From assembly GCF_903652925.1 (NCBI RefSeq), contig NZ_CAHLAR010000002.1, positions 496,001 through 560,000 of the forward strand: DNA of 64,000 nt. The letters run 5' to 3'. Of this stretch, positions 9,598-17,702 are shown one piece after another. The position numbers and the translations under genes are program-made. Source of the DNA: Achromobacter anxifer. Its GTDB lineage: Bacteria > Pseudomonadota > Gammaproteobacteria > Burkholderiales > Burkholderiaceae_B. Below the pieces are notes generated by a model. The model searched no databases and was not told the origin of the DNA. It was given only the letters and a program-made list of their open reading frames with translations. Within the stretch, counting starts at the first letter, position 1; each line of letters begins with the position of its first letter.

Positions 9598-11888
9598 TGC
9601 TAGAGAAGCTCAACCCTGAACAACGCGCCGCAGTAACGTTAGAACCGCAGCACGCCCTGGTCCTGGCCGGGGCGGGCAGCGGCAAGACCCGGGTGCTCAC
9701 CACCCGCATGGCCTGGCTGATTCAAACCGGCCAGGCCTCGCCTTTTGGGCTTCTGGCGGTCACGTTCACCAACAAGGCGGCGCGCGAGATGCTCGCGCGC
9801 ATGTCGGCCATCCTGCCAATCGACACGCGCGGCCTGTGGATCGGCACGTTCCACGGCCTGTGCAACCGCATGCTGCGCGCGCATCACCGCGACGCCGGGC
9901 TGCCGCAGAGCTTCCAGATCCTGGACGTCACCGACCAGCTCGCGGCCATCAAGCGCCTGATGAAGGCCAACGGCGTCGACGACGAAAAGTATCCTCCCCG
10001 CGATGTGCAGCGCTTCATCAACGGCGCCAAGGAAGAGGGCCTGCGCCCCGCCGATGTCGAAGCCTATGACGCCCACCGCCGCCGCCTGATCGAGATCTAC
10101 CAGCTCTATGAGGCCCAGTGCCTGCGCGAGGGCGTGGTGGACTTCGCCGAGCTGCTGCTGCGCGCCTACGAACTTCTGTCGCGCAACGCGCCCGTGCGCG
10201 AGCACTACCAGCGCCGTTTCCGCCACATCCTGGTCGACGAGTTCCAGGACACCAACACGCTGCAGTACAAGTGGCTGCGGCTGCTGGCCGGCGGCGGCGC
10301 GGCCATCTTCGCGGTGGGCGACGACGACCAGTCGATCTATGCCTTCCGCGGCGCCAACGTCGGCAACATGGCCGACTTCGAGCGCGACTACGCGCGTGGC
10401 ACCGTGATCCGCCTGGAGCAGAACTACCGTTCCTTTGGCCACATCCTGGATTCCGCCAACGCGCTGATCGGCCACAACACCGGGCGGCTGGGCAAGAACC
10501 TCTGGACCGAGCAAGGCGACGGCGAGCCGGTACGCGTCATCGAGCAGCCGTCCGACGGCATGGAAGCGCAGTGGATCGTGGACGAAATCCGTTCCTTGAT
10601 CCGCGAAGGCAGCCTGCGCCGCGAGATCGCCGTGCTTTACCGCAGCAACGCGCAGTCGCGCGTGCTGGAACACGCCATCTTCTCCGCCGGCATCCCCTAC
10701 AAGGTTTACGGCGGCCTGCGCTTCTTCGAGCGCCAGGAAATCAAGCACGCGCTGGCCTACCTGCGCCTGATGGCCAATCCCCACGACGACACCTCGTGGA
10801 TGCGGGTCGTCAACTTCCCCACGCGCGGCATCGGCGCGCGCACGCTGGAACAATTGGGCGACGCCGCGCGCGCGCACGACACCAGCCTGTATGCGGCAGT
10901 GGCCCTGGTGCCCGGCAAGGGCGGTTCCAACCTGGCGCAGTTCGCCCAGCTGATCCACCGCCTGATCGAAGAGACCCGCGACCTGCCGCTGCCCGAAATG
11001 GTCGAGCACATGCTCGAGGCCAGCGGCTTGAACGCGCACTACAAGGCAGAGCGCGAAGGCGCGGAACGGCTGGAAAACCTGAACGAACTGATCACGGCCG
11101 CGGCAGTGTTCGCGTCCGAGGAAAACTACGACGGCATGCCTGCCGGCGTGGTGCCCGAGCAGGACACGGCGTCCACGCTCAACGCGGGCGTGGTGGATGC
11201 GCCCGTGGTCGCGTCCGACGGCCTGACGCCGCTGGCCGCGTTCCTGTCGCATGCCGCGCTGGAAGCCGGCGACAACCAGGCCCAGCAAGGCCAGGACGCG
11301 GTGCAGCTCATGACCGTGCACGCGGCCAAGGGCCTGGAGTTCGACGCGGTCTTCATCACCGGCCTGGAAGAGGGGTTGTTCCCGCACGAGAACAGCGTCC
11401 TGGAAGCTTCCGGCCTGGAAGAAGAGCGCCGCCTCATGTACGTGGCCATCACGCGCGCGCGCCAGCGCCTGTACATCAGCCTGGCGCAAAGCCGGATGCT
11501 GCACGGCCAGACGCGCTATGCGATGCGGTCGCGCTTCCTGGATGAAATTCCCGAGCAGCACCTGAAGTGGCTGTCGCCCAAGGCCGGCCTGGCCCAGGTT
11601 GGCAGCACGGGGGCGGGTTGGGGCGGCGGCAACCGCGGCGACGCGTTCGGCCGCAAGCCCACCAATACCATTGCGCCGCGTCAAGCCCGCAGCGTCACCA
11701 CCGGCGTCACGGTGGGCGACAAGCAGTATCGTGTAGGTCAGGGCGTGCACCACGCGCGGTTCGGCGAGGGCACGATCATCGGCTTGAGCGGAGCAGGGCA
11801 GGACGCCCAGGCTGAAATCCAGTTCCGCGACGTAGGCGCCAAGACCCTGGCGCTGGGCATCGCCAAGCTTGATATTGTTCAAGGTTGA
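9594..11888 (+). CDS. uvrD: UvrD/Rep-family ATP-dependent DNA helicase
   Basis: A superfamily 1A 3'-5' helicase of 764 residues. Motifs in order: AGAGSGKT (Walker A, about residue 26), TFTNKAA (Ia), VDEFQDTN (II), GDDDQSIYAFRGA (III), QNYRS (IV), TVHAAKGLEFD (V) and VAITRARQRL (VI). The C-terminal 60 residues resemble the UvrD Tudor-like RNA polymerase-binding domain. The start is ATG at 9594, overlapping the desaturase stop; a second ATG follows at once. UvrD works in nucleotide excision and mismatch repair. Rep is the alternative name and is not excluded. Confidence 0.93.
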   Translation: MMLEKLNPEQRAAVTLEPQHALVLAGAGSGKTRVLTTRMAWLIQTGQASPFGLLAVTFTNKAAREMLARMSAILPIDTRGLWIGTFHGLCNRMLRAHHRDAGLPQSFQILDVTDQLAAIKRLMKANGVDDEKYPPRDVQRFINGAKEEGLRPADVEAYDAHRRRLIEIYQLYEAQCLREGVVDFAELLLRAYELLSRNAPVREHYQRRFRHILVDEFQDTNTLQYKWLRLLAGGGAAIFAVGDDDQSIYAFRGANVGNMADFERDYARGTVIRLEQNYRSFGHILDSANALIGHNTGRLGKNLWTEQGDGEPVRVIEQPSDGMEAQWIVDEIRSLIREGSLRREIAVLYRSNAQSRVLEHAIFSAGIPYKVYGGLRFFERQEIKHALAYLRLMANPHDDTSWMRVVNFPTRGIGARTLEQLGDAARAHDTSLYAAVALVPGKGGSNLAQFAQLIHRLIEETRDLPLPEMVEHMLEASGLNAHYKAEREGAERLENLNELITAAAVFASEENYDGMPAGVVPEQDTASTLNAGVVDAPVVASDGLTPLAAFLSHAALEAGDNQAQQGQDAVQLMTVHAAKGLEFDAVFITGLEEGLFPHENSVLEASGLEEERRLMYVAITRARQRLYISLAQSRMLHGQTRYAMRSRFLDEIPEQHLKWLSPKAGLAQVGSTGAGWGGGNRGDAFGRKPTNTIAPRQARSVTTGVTVGDKQYRVGQGVHHARFGEGTIIGLSGAGQDAQAEIQFRDVGAKTLALGIAKLDIVQG

Positions 11889-11893
11889 GACAT

Positions 11894-12199
11894 ATGGCCA
11901 ACACCGATTCCCCCAAAGCCGAGCTGGCGTCGCTGCGCGCCGAGGTCGATGAAATCGACCAGCAGATCATGCTGCTGTTGGGCGTGCGGTTCCGTTGCAC
12001 GGACATGATCGGCGAGCTCAAGCGCGAGCTGGACATGGACCTGGTGGACCCCAAGCGCGAGGAGCAGCAGGTCGCGCGCATCCGCCGCCTGGCGCAGGAA
12101 GCGGGCGTGCCGCCCGCCCTGGCCGAGACCATCCTGCGTGAAGTGATCGACACCGTGGTCGACCACCACACCCGCCTGCGCGAGCGCCCGTACTCGTAA
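11894..12199 (+). CDS. chorismate mutase, AroQ class (stand-alone)
   Basis: A 101-residue all-helical protein. An early Arg (LRAEVDEIDQQI), a central FRCTDMIGELKR segment and a final HHTRLR helix match the AroQ chorismate mutase fold, which converts chorismate to prephenate. The start ATG at 11894 lies 5 bp after the helicase stop. A second in-frame start nine bases upstream would overlap that stop. No signal peptide is present, so it should be cytoplasmic. No prephenate dehydratase domain is fused. A hairpin terminator follows. Confidence 0.75.
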   Translation: MANTDSPKAELASLRAEVDEIDQQIMLLLGVRFRCTDMIGELKRELDMDLVDPKREEQQVARIRRLAQEAGVPPALAETILREVIDTVVDHHTRLRERPYS

Positions 12200-12208
12200 T
12201 GCCAGGTA

Positions 12209-12236
12209 GACGGCGCCCTAGGGGGCGCCGTCTTTC
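12209..12236. terminator. bidirectional hairpin between chorismate mutase and diheme peroxidase genes
   Basis: A 10-bp perfect stem (12209-12218 with 12223-12232) with a 4-nt loop, followed by TTT on the plus strand. It lies between two convergent genes and can serve both. Confidence 0.75.
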
Positions 12237-12244
12237 CCTCAGCT

Positions 12245-13438
12245 CTACAAAACCCGCATGAACGCCAGCAAGGCGTCGATCTCGTCCGCGCTCAGGTCCA
12301 GCGGCCGGATGTGCTCGGACTTGCGCGGGGCATGGGGGTCTGGCGGATCGGCAGGAGCCGGGTCGCGACCCATGCCCGCGTTGTACATCCGCAGCAGCCC
12401 CTTCAGGTCCGGGAACAGGCCGTTGTGCATCCATGGTCCGGCGCGCGAGACATTGCGCAAGCTGGGCGTGCGGAACTTACCCAGGTCGGCGGCGTCCCGG
12501 GTGACCTCGTAGCGGCCCAGGTCCTGGTTGCGGCGCCCGTAGAAGGACAGGCCGATGTCGTGGAAACCGTGGTCGGTCAGCAGCGCCCCGCTGTGGCAGT
12601 TCATGCATCGCGCCTGGGTGCGGAACAGGTGCATGCCGACCATCTCGGCGTCGTCCAGGGCATCGGGTCGGCCGTCCAGGAATTCGTCGAAGCGCGTGGG
12701 CTCGGGACGTAGGGTGGCGACGTAGGCCGCCAGCGCGCGCGCCAGCCGGTCCGCGTCCACCGGCGGTTGCGGCGCGGGCGCCGCGCCGAATGCCCGCAGG
12801 AATTCCGCTGGATACGGTTCGGTGTCCAACAGGCGCGCCACGACGCCGCCGGCATCATGATTCATCTCGCGCGGATCGTGGATGGGGCCGAGCACCTGTT
12901 GCTTGAGGCTGGCGGCGCGTCCGTCCCAGAACAGCCGCGGCGCGAACGGCGCGGCATAGAGCGGCGTGGAGCGCCGCCTGCCCATCAGCTTGTCTTCGCC
13001 CACCGCCAGCGCCAGCCCGTCGGTGAAGGCGCGTTGCGGCAGATGACAGGAGGCACACGAAACCTGTCCCTTGCGCGACAGCCGGGTATCGAAGAACAGC
13101 GTCTGTCCCAAGGTCACGATGGCCGGGCGGGCCACGTCGGCCGCCAGCTCCTGCTGGCCGGCATTGGCGGCGGTCCAGCTCAGCGGCGCACTGGAAGCGG
13201 ACGGCACCGGCGCCCACTCGCGCCAGGCCACGCCGGGATCGATGACGGGCGCGGGCCAGGCCGCGGACGGTCCGGCGTAGTGCCGCCGCAGGCATGCCGC
13301 GTCCCAGCCCGCCGGCCCTTTGCAGGCGGCCGCGTCCGCTGCGGGCCTTGTATTCCCCGCAGTGTCCGCGCGGCTGGCGGGTGCCGCCAGCGCAAGCGCC
13401 AGGCCCAGGATCAGAACCGGTAGCCGACTTGCAGCCAT
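12245..13438 (-). CDS. diheme cytochrome c peroxidase-like enzyme of the MauG/MbnH type
   Basis: A 397-residue exported protein. The signal peptide runs to about ASRA (residue 24). Heme c sites are CASCH (128-132) and CMNCH (278-282). RLFWDGR (residues 168-174) gives the conserved Trp between the hemes. Where classical peroxidases carry a Met heme ligand, this protein has Tyr (about Y352, in LLRMYNAG), as in MauG and MbnH; this rests on a by-eye alignment. Its start overlaps the end of the TonB receptor gene by 28 bp, so it is probably the fourth gene of the sigma/anti-sigma/receptor operon. It may oxidise a protein or metallophore in the periplasm; simple peroxide removal is the alternative. 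Confidence 0.8.
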   Translation of the reverse strand: MAASRLPVLILGLALALAAPASRADTAGNTRPAADAAACKGPAGWDAACLRRHYAGPSAAWPAPVIDPGVAWREWAPVPSASSAPLSWTAANAGQQELAADVARPAIVTLGQTLFFDTRLSRKGQVSCASCHLPQRAFTDGLALAVGEDKLMGRRRSTPLYAAPFAPRLFWDGRAASLKQQVLGPIHDPREMNHDAGGVVARLLDTEPYPAEFLRAFGAAPAPQPPVDADRLARALAAYVATLRPEPTRFDEFLDGRPDALDDAEMVGMHLFRTQARCMNCHSGALLTDHGFHDIGLSFYGRRNQDLGRYEVTRDAADLGKFRTPSLRNVSRAGPWMHNGLFPDLKGLLRMYNAGMGRDPAPADPPDPHAPRKSEHIRPLDLSADEIDALLAFMRVL

Positions 13439-16047
13439 AGCTCGCGCCCCGTCTGGTAGGTACTGCGGTTGGTCTTGAGGTTCGGATTGCTGGCCGTCAC
13501 GGCAGGCCTGCGGTCCAGCACGTTCAGGACCTCGACCGTGAATTCCAGGCTGCGCGCAAAGGTCGGATTCCAGGCGAGCTTGGTGTCCCAGGTCCAATAG
13601 GAAGGGATCTGGCCGGACTCGAAGCGGTCCAGGTAATCGGGCCGCGGGCCCAAGCCCACATAAACGGTGGCATCGCGCTTGCTGCGCCAGTTCACCATGT
13701 TGCTCCAGGTCAGCCCCGTGCGTGGCCAGGCGCCGACCAGGCTGAGCGTGGCGACTTGCGGCTGGTAGAAGGTGGACGGCGGCAGGTCGATGGCGCGCAT
13801 GCGCGAGCCGTTGTAGATCACGTATTCGTCAGGGTCGCGGGCGTCGGCGTTGTAGCCTTCGACCAGGTCGACGTTGGTCTTGCGCTTCTGCCAGCTCCAG
13901 CTGGCCTGCATGTTCCAGCGCGTTTCGCCCAGCCGCCAGGGTTCCAGCGTGCGCACGGACAGGCTGACGCCGTCGGTGGTGGACAGGCCTTCGTTGGTGT
14001 AGCGGTAGCCGTCCTTTTCGTTGCCGGTCTTGGTCCACTGGTCGCGCCCATTGCGCCGCACGTAGCTCAGCACGCCTTCCATGCCCGCCATGCGCTGGCG
14101 CAGCGAGACCGCCCATTCGTCGTCGTACGGCATGCGCAGGCCCTTGTAGTGGACGTAGTACTCCTTGCTGCCATCGGCCACGGGCTTGCCGTTCTTGTCC
14201 AGCACCTGCCTCCGCAGGCGGCTCCTTTCCTCTTCAAGCGCCGTCTCCAATACCCCCGAACCGTAGTAGCGCGACCAGCCGGCGCTGAGCAGCGTGTCGC
14301 CCGATCCCGACACGTCCCAGTCCAGCCGCGTGCGCGGCGATATGTTGTTGTTGCCGAGGAAGGTCTCGCGGTCGTAGCGCAGGCCGGCGTCCAGGGCCAG
14401 CCGCTCCCATTCGATGCGATCAGACAGGTACAGGCTCGCCATGTTGTAGTTCACGTCGACGGTGCCGGGCAGGTAGCGGACCTTGCTGAAATCCCGGTAG
14501 CTGCCGTCGCGGTTGTAGGCGCGTTGGTAAGAATGGCTTTCCTGGAAGCGTTCGAAGTTGGCCTGCACCTGGTACAGCTCCACACCCGCGTAGGGCAGGT
14601 GGGTGAACACGCCCGTGCGCACGGGGTCCAGGTCCACGCGTCCCTTCAAGGTCCAGGTGTCTTGCCGCTTCTGTTCCTTGCCGAAGCCGCCCGCCGTGTA
14701 CCGCGGCAGTTGATAGGGAGCGAAGGTCACGAGTTCGTCGCCGACGGATGCGCGGTTGCTCAGCGAACGGTCCCAGCCCGCCTGCAGCGCCAGTCGTCCG
14801 CCCTGGAAGACGTGCTCCAGGTTGGCGCCCACGCCGCGCGCGGCATGGTTGTTGTCCCAGCGCGTATGGCGGAACAGGTCGCTGGCCAGGGTTTCGCTGC
14901 GGTCGCTGTATTTCAGCGTCAGGTCGGCGGTGGTGTCGGCGCTGGCGCGCACGCTGAACTTGCCCAGGAAGTTGTCGATGCGGTCGCTGTAGCGGTCCTG
15001 GCCGGGAGCCGGCTGGCCTCGCTCATCCACGCCCATGTTCCAGCGCGTGATGTCCGATTCGCGCCGCGACATGGCCAGCACGGCGCCCGATTTCTCATTG
15101 AAAGCCACATCGCCCACGGCGGAGTAGAAGCGCTTCTTCCATTCGGGCGAGTAGCCGGGCTTGCCCTGCGCCCAGCTGTTCTGCTCGCCCTCGGCCACCT
15201 CCTGTCGCGTCATCTTCGATGTGTTCCAGCGGTAGTCGAGGTTCAGCCGGTTTTCGCCGGAGAAGCGGCGCAGCCTGGCATCGACGACCCCGCCGGTGAA
15301 GCGGCCGTACTCCACGGGCACGAAACTGTCGTGCACCCGCACTTCCTCCAGCAGGCTAGTGTCGACGAAGTACGACTGCGGATTGCTGGGCACATTGCCG
15401 ACCTGCAGGTTCAGGTTCTTGCTGGCCGGGTCCACGCGGTTGGTGGCATCCATGCCGTCGAGCTGGAACAGGTTCTGGTAGGGGCTGGAGCCGTGGAAGG
15501 AAATGTCCTCCACGTTGAGCGAACCGCGGTTCTGCGAGCCGGCGGCGCCCGGGTTGGTGCGCACGGCCGGATGCGTCGCCACCAGCGTGCTCAGGTCCCG
15601 GTTGGAGCTGGGCGTGTCGGCAATGTCCTCGCGGGTGTAGACGCGTTCGCCGATCTGCTCGCCATAGACCCGCACGGCGTCCAGGCGCAGGGCGGAGAAC
15701 TGGCTGGTCTTGTCCACGAACACGATGTAGCGGCCGGGTCCGTCAGCGCGCAGCGACAGGCCCGATCCTTCCAGCAGCCGGTTCAAGGCCATGAGGGGCG
15801 AGTACTCGCCTTGCAGCGCGGGCGCGGTCTTGCCCGCCACGGCTGCCGGCGGGAAGGAAATCTCCAGGCCGGCCTGCCGGCCCAGCGCAAGCAGCGCCTC
15901 GCCCAGCGGCTGCGCGGGCAGATCGTAGGCGGCGCCGCGCGCGGCGGGCTGGGCCGAAGCCGGGGAGGCCGAGATCAGGGCGGCGACGAGCAGAGCGGCC
16001 GCGGCGCCCGGGCGGCGAGCGCGCCGGACGGTGTGGGGAAACGACAT
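13411..16047 (-). CDS. TonB-dependent outer-membrane receptor with STN signalling domain
   Basis: An 878-residue transducer. The signal peptide ends near ASAQ. The STN domain (about residues 40-105; LPAQPLGEALLALGRQAG) is the part that contacts a FecR partner. A plug (about 125-245, with QNLFQLDGMDATNR) and a 22-strand-type barrel follow, ending in a terminal Phe (QVGYRF). The family imports ferric siderophores, heme or other metal chelates using TonB energy. ATG 16047 was chosen over an in-frame TTG 12 bases upstream. It lies below fecR with a 116-bp gap holding a Fur-like box. The substrate cannot be told from sequence. Confidence 0.92.
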   Translation of the reverse strand: MSFPHTVRRARRPGAAAALLVAALISASPASAQPAARGAAYDLPAQPLGEALLALGRQAGLEISFPPAAVAGKTAPALQGEYSPLMALNRLLEGSGLSLRADGPGRYIVFVDKTSQFSALRLDAVRVYGEQIGERVYTREDIADTPSSNRDLSTLVATHPAVRTNPGAAGSQNRGSLNVEDISFHGSSPYQNLFQLDGMDATNRVDPASKNLNLQVGNVPSNPQSYFVDTSLLEEVRVHDSFVPVEYGRFTGGVVDARLRRFSGENRLNLDYRWNTSKMTRQEVAEGEQNSWAQGKPGYSPEWKKRFYSAVGDVAFNEKSGAVLAMSRRESDITRWNMGVDERGQPAPGQDRYSDRIDNFLGKFSVRASADTTADLTLKYSDRSETLASDLFRHTRWDNNHAARGVGANLEHVFQGGRLALQAGWDRSLSNRASVGDELVTFAPYQLPRYTAGGFGKEQKRQDTWTLKGRVDLDPVRTGVFTHLPYAGVELYQVQANFERFQESHSYQRAYNRDGSYRDFSKVRYLPGTVDVNYNMASLYLSDRIEWERLALDAGLRYDRETFLGNNNISPRTRLDWDVSGSGDTLLSAGWSRYYGSGVLETALEEERSRLRRQVLDKNGKPVADGSKEYYVHYKGLRMPYDDEWAVSLRQRMAGMEGVLSYVRRNGRDQWTKTGNEKDGYRYTNEGLSTTDGVSLSVRTLEPWRLGETRWNMQASWSWQKRKTNVDLVEGYNADARDPDEYVIYNGSRMRAIDLPPSTFYQPQVATLSLVGAWPRTGLTWSNMVNWRSKRDATVYVGLGPRPDYLDRFESGQIPSYWTWDTKLAWNPTFARSLEFTVEVLNVLDRRPAVTASNPNLKTNRSTYQTGRELWLQVGYRF

Positions 16048-16128
16048 GTATGTGTCCAAGCGGTGTTGATGTCAGCCGTAGGACGTTTGCTGCCGCCGTT
16101 TACCTCATCGGTTTGATCATGAATAATT

Positions 16129-16147
16129 TATATCGATTCTCATTTAC
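16129..16147 (-). promoter_or_regulatory. Fur-box-like site upstream of the TonB receptor
   Basis: Read on the minus strand, this 19-mer matches the Fur consensus (GATAATGATAATCATTATC) at 13 of 19 positions. It sits in an AT-rich island about 85 bp before the receptor start, inside the fecR-receptor gap. The count was made by eye. Confidence 0.55.
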
Positions 16148-16163
16148 CGATTGGCGGCCGTGG

Positions 16164-17087
16164 TCAGCGCAGGATCAGCAGGCCGGGCAACTCGGTAATG
16201 CCGACCTTGGATTGCGCCAGCAGCAGCGCCAGCGCGCGCCTGGGATCGCCGATGCTGGCGGTGCCGGACACGCGCAGGTTGCGGGCGGCTTCACCCAGCA
16301 CCAGGATGTGCTTGCCGCCATAGCGGGACAGCCGCGCCGCGGCGTCGGGCAGCGAGACGTCGTTGAACGCTAGCAGGCCCTGGCTCCAGTCCGGCGCGGT
16401 TTCGGCGGCGGTCGCGGCCAGGCGGGCGATGCCGGCTGCCGAAACGTCGGCCCCTTCGCCCGGGCCGAGGACCAGGCGCTGGTCGTTTTCGCAGGCCAGG
16501 CAATCGACGGCCACCTCGTGTTCATACACGACGACGCGCGTGCGCCCGGCTTCCCGCGCCGCCGAATAGCGGGTGCCCAGCGCGGCGGCGGCGCCGTCCG
16601 GCGTAAGCACCGTGAAGCCTGGGCCCTCAGGGGTGCGCGGCGCCGCGGCGAACAGCGCACGGCCAGCCAGCAGCCGGACTTCGCGCTTGTCCGAGGTGAA
16701 ATCGATGGCGATGGCCGATTCCGCATCCAGCGTGGCGCTGGAACCGTCCGGCAGGACGACGCGGCGCACCTCAGCGCCGGTCGTGTAGTCGGCGCCAGGA
16801 TGGAAATCGCGCAGCAACTGCCAGGCCGGCCAGGCGGCCAGCAAGGCCAGCGCCGCCGCAGCGCCGCGCTTGCGCGCACGCCGCGGCGCCAGCTTGCCGC
16901 GTTCGACCTCGCCCATCCGCCGCCACAGGCGCGCCAGCCGTTCGTAGGCGGCAGCATGGCTGGCGTCCGCGCGGTACCAGGCTTCGAACTCCGCCTGGGC
17001 TTGAGCATCCATGCCCTGGCCGCTGTGGCGGACCACCCAGCGCGATGCTTCCTCCTGGGCGTTGCGGGCAGGGGCCGGAGACGCCAT
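16164..17087 (-). CDS. FecR-family transmembrane anti-sigma regulator
   Basis: A 307-residue protein. The N-terminal domain (about 10-60; EEASRWVVRHSG, AAYERLARLWRRM) is the cytoplasmic sigma-binding region. One membrane segment lies at about 74-92. The periplasmic FecR domain begins with the GAEVRRVVLPDGSSATLDAES stretch. The last 75 residues form an STN-like domain (LLAFNDVSLPDAAARL). In the Fec paradigm it relays receptor occupancy across the inner membrane and controls the sigma factor. It starts 2 bp after the sigma gene ends, so the two are translated together. Confidence 0.9.
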   Translation of the reverse strand: MASPAPARNAQEEASRWVVRHSGQGMDAQAQAEFEAWYRADASHAAAYERLARLWRRMGEVERGKLAPRRARKRGAAAALALLAAWPAWQLLRDFHPGADYTTGAEVRRVVLPDGSSATLDAESAIAIDFTSDKREVRLLAGRALFAAAPRTPEGPGFTVLTPDGAAAALGTRYSAAREAGRTRVVVYEHEVAVDCLACENDQRLVLGPGEGADVSAAGIARLAATAAETAPDWSQGLLAFNDVSLPDAAARLSRYGGKHILVLGEAARNLRVSGTASIGDPRRALALLLAQSKVGITELPGLLILR

Positions 17088-17089
17088 GG

Positions 17090-17578
17090 TCAGGATGCCA
17101 GCGCGTGGTCGCAGGCCAGCAGGATGCGCATCATGTGCTTTTCCACGGCGCTGACGGAGATCGTGTAGCGTTCGGCGATGGCGCGGTAGCTCAGGCCTTC
17201 GTGCCGGTGCAGCACGAACACGTCCAGGCTGCGGCGCGGCTGGGCGAGCAGGGCGCTTTCCAGCCTGCGCAGCATCTGGTTCGCGACGGCGACATCGAGC
17301 GTGTCGGCCTCATGCGCGGGCGGCCGCGAGGCCGCGTAGTCGGCAGTCGCCGCCAGTTCACGGCCGCGCCGCCGGTGCCAGTCGGTGGCGATATTGGCGG
17401 CCACGCGGAACACGTAGGCGCGGTCGTTGTCGGGACGCGTCCTGTCCTTGAATTCCGCCAGCTTGATCCAGGTGTCCTGCGCGCAGTCCTGCGCGACGTC
17501 GCGCGAACCGGTGCGCAAGGACAGGAAACCCAGCACCTCTCGGTAGTGGCGGAGAAATACATCCGTTAGCGAAGACAT
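17090..17578 (-). CDS. FecI-like ECF sigma factor
   Basis: A 162-residue ECF sigma-70 protein. Region 2 holds DVAQDCAQDTWIKL and RAYVFRVAANIATDWHRR. Region 4 holds the helix-turn-helix GLSYRAIAERYTISVSAVEKHM. It should direct RNA polymerase to the receptor promoter when FecR signals. A Fur-like box lies about 52 bp upstream, so the cascade is probably switched on by iron shortage. The neighbours (anti-sigma, receptor, diheme enzyme) all follow on the same strand. Confidence 0.92.
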   Translation of the reverse strand: MSSLTDVFLRHYREVLGFLSLRTGSRDVAQDCAQDTWIKLAEFKDRTRPDNDRAYVFRVAANIATDWHRRRGRELAATADYAASRPPAHEADTLDVAVANQMLRRLESALLAQPRRSLDVFVLHRHEGLSYRAIAERYTISVSAVEKHMMRILLACDHALAS

Positions 17579-17620
17579 ATCGCCGGCGTCGGGCGCCAGA
17601 TAGAGTCAAATTCGCGACAG

Positions 17621-17648
17621 AGTATAGATGATAACGATTATTATTTCT
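17621..17648 (-). promoter_or_regulatory. Fur-box-like site and -10 element upstream of the sigma gene
   Basis: The 19-mer at 17630-17648 matches the Fur consensus at 13 of 19 positions on the plus strand. On the minus strand TATACT (17626-17621) forms a 5-of-6 -10 element next to it, about 45 bp before the sigma start. No good -35 is seen. Confidence 0.6.
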
Positions 17649-17702
17649 ATATAAGCACGGACAGCTGGAAGCGGCGGCAGGCGAGTCGCCCGCCGCCCGG
17701 AC

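Noticed and set aside
12245-13438. MbnP partner gene beside the diheme enzyme
   Set aside because: None is present: the next genes are a terminator and a convergent chorismate mutase on one side and the receptor on the other.
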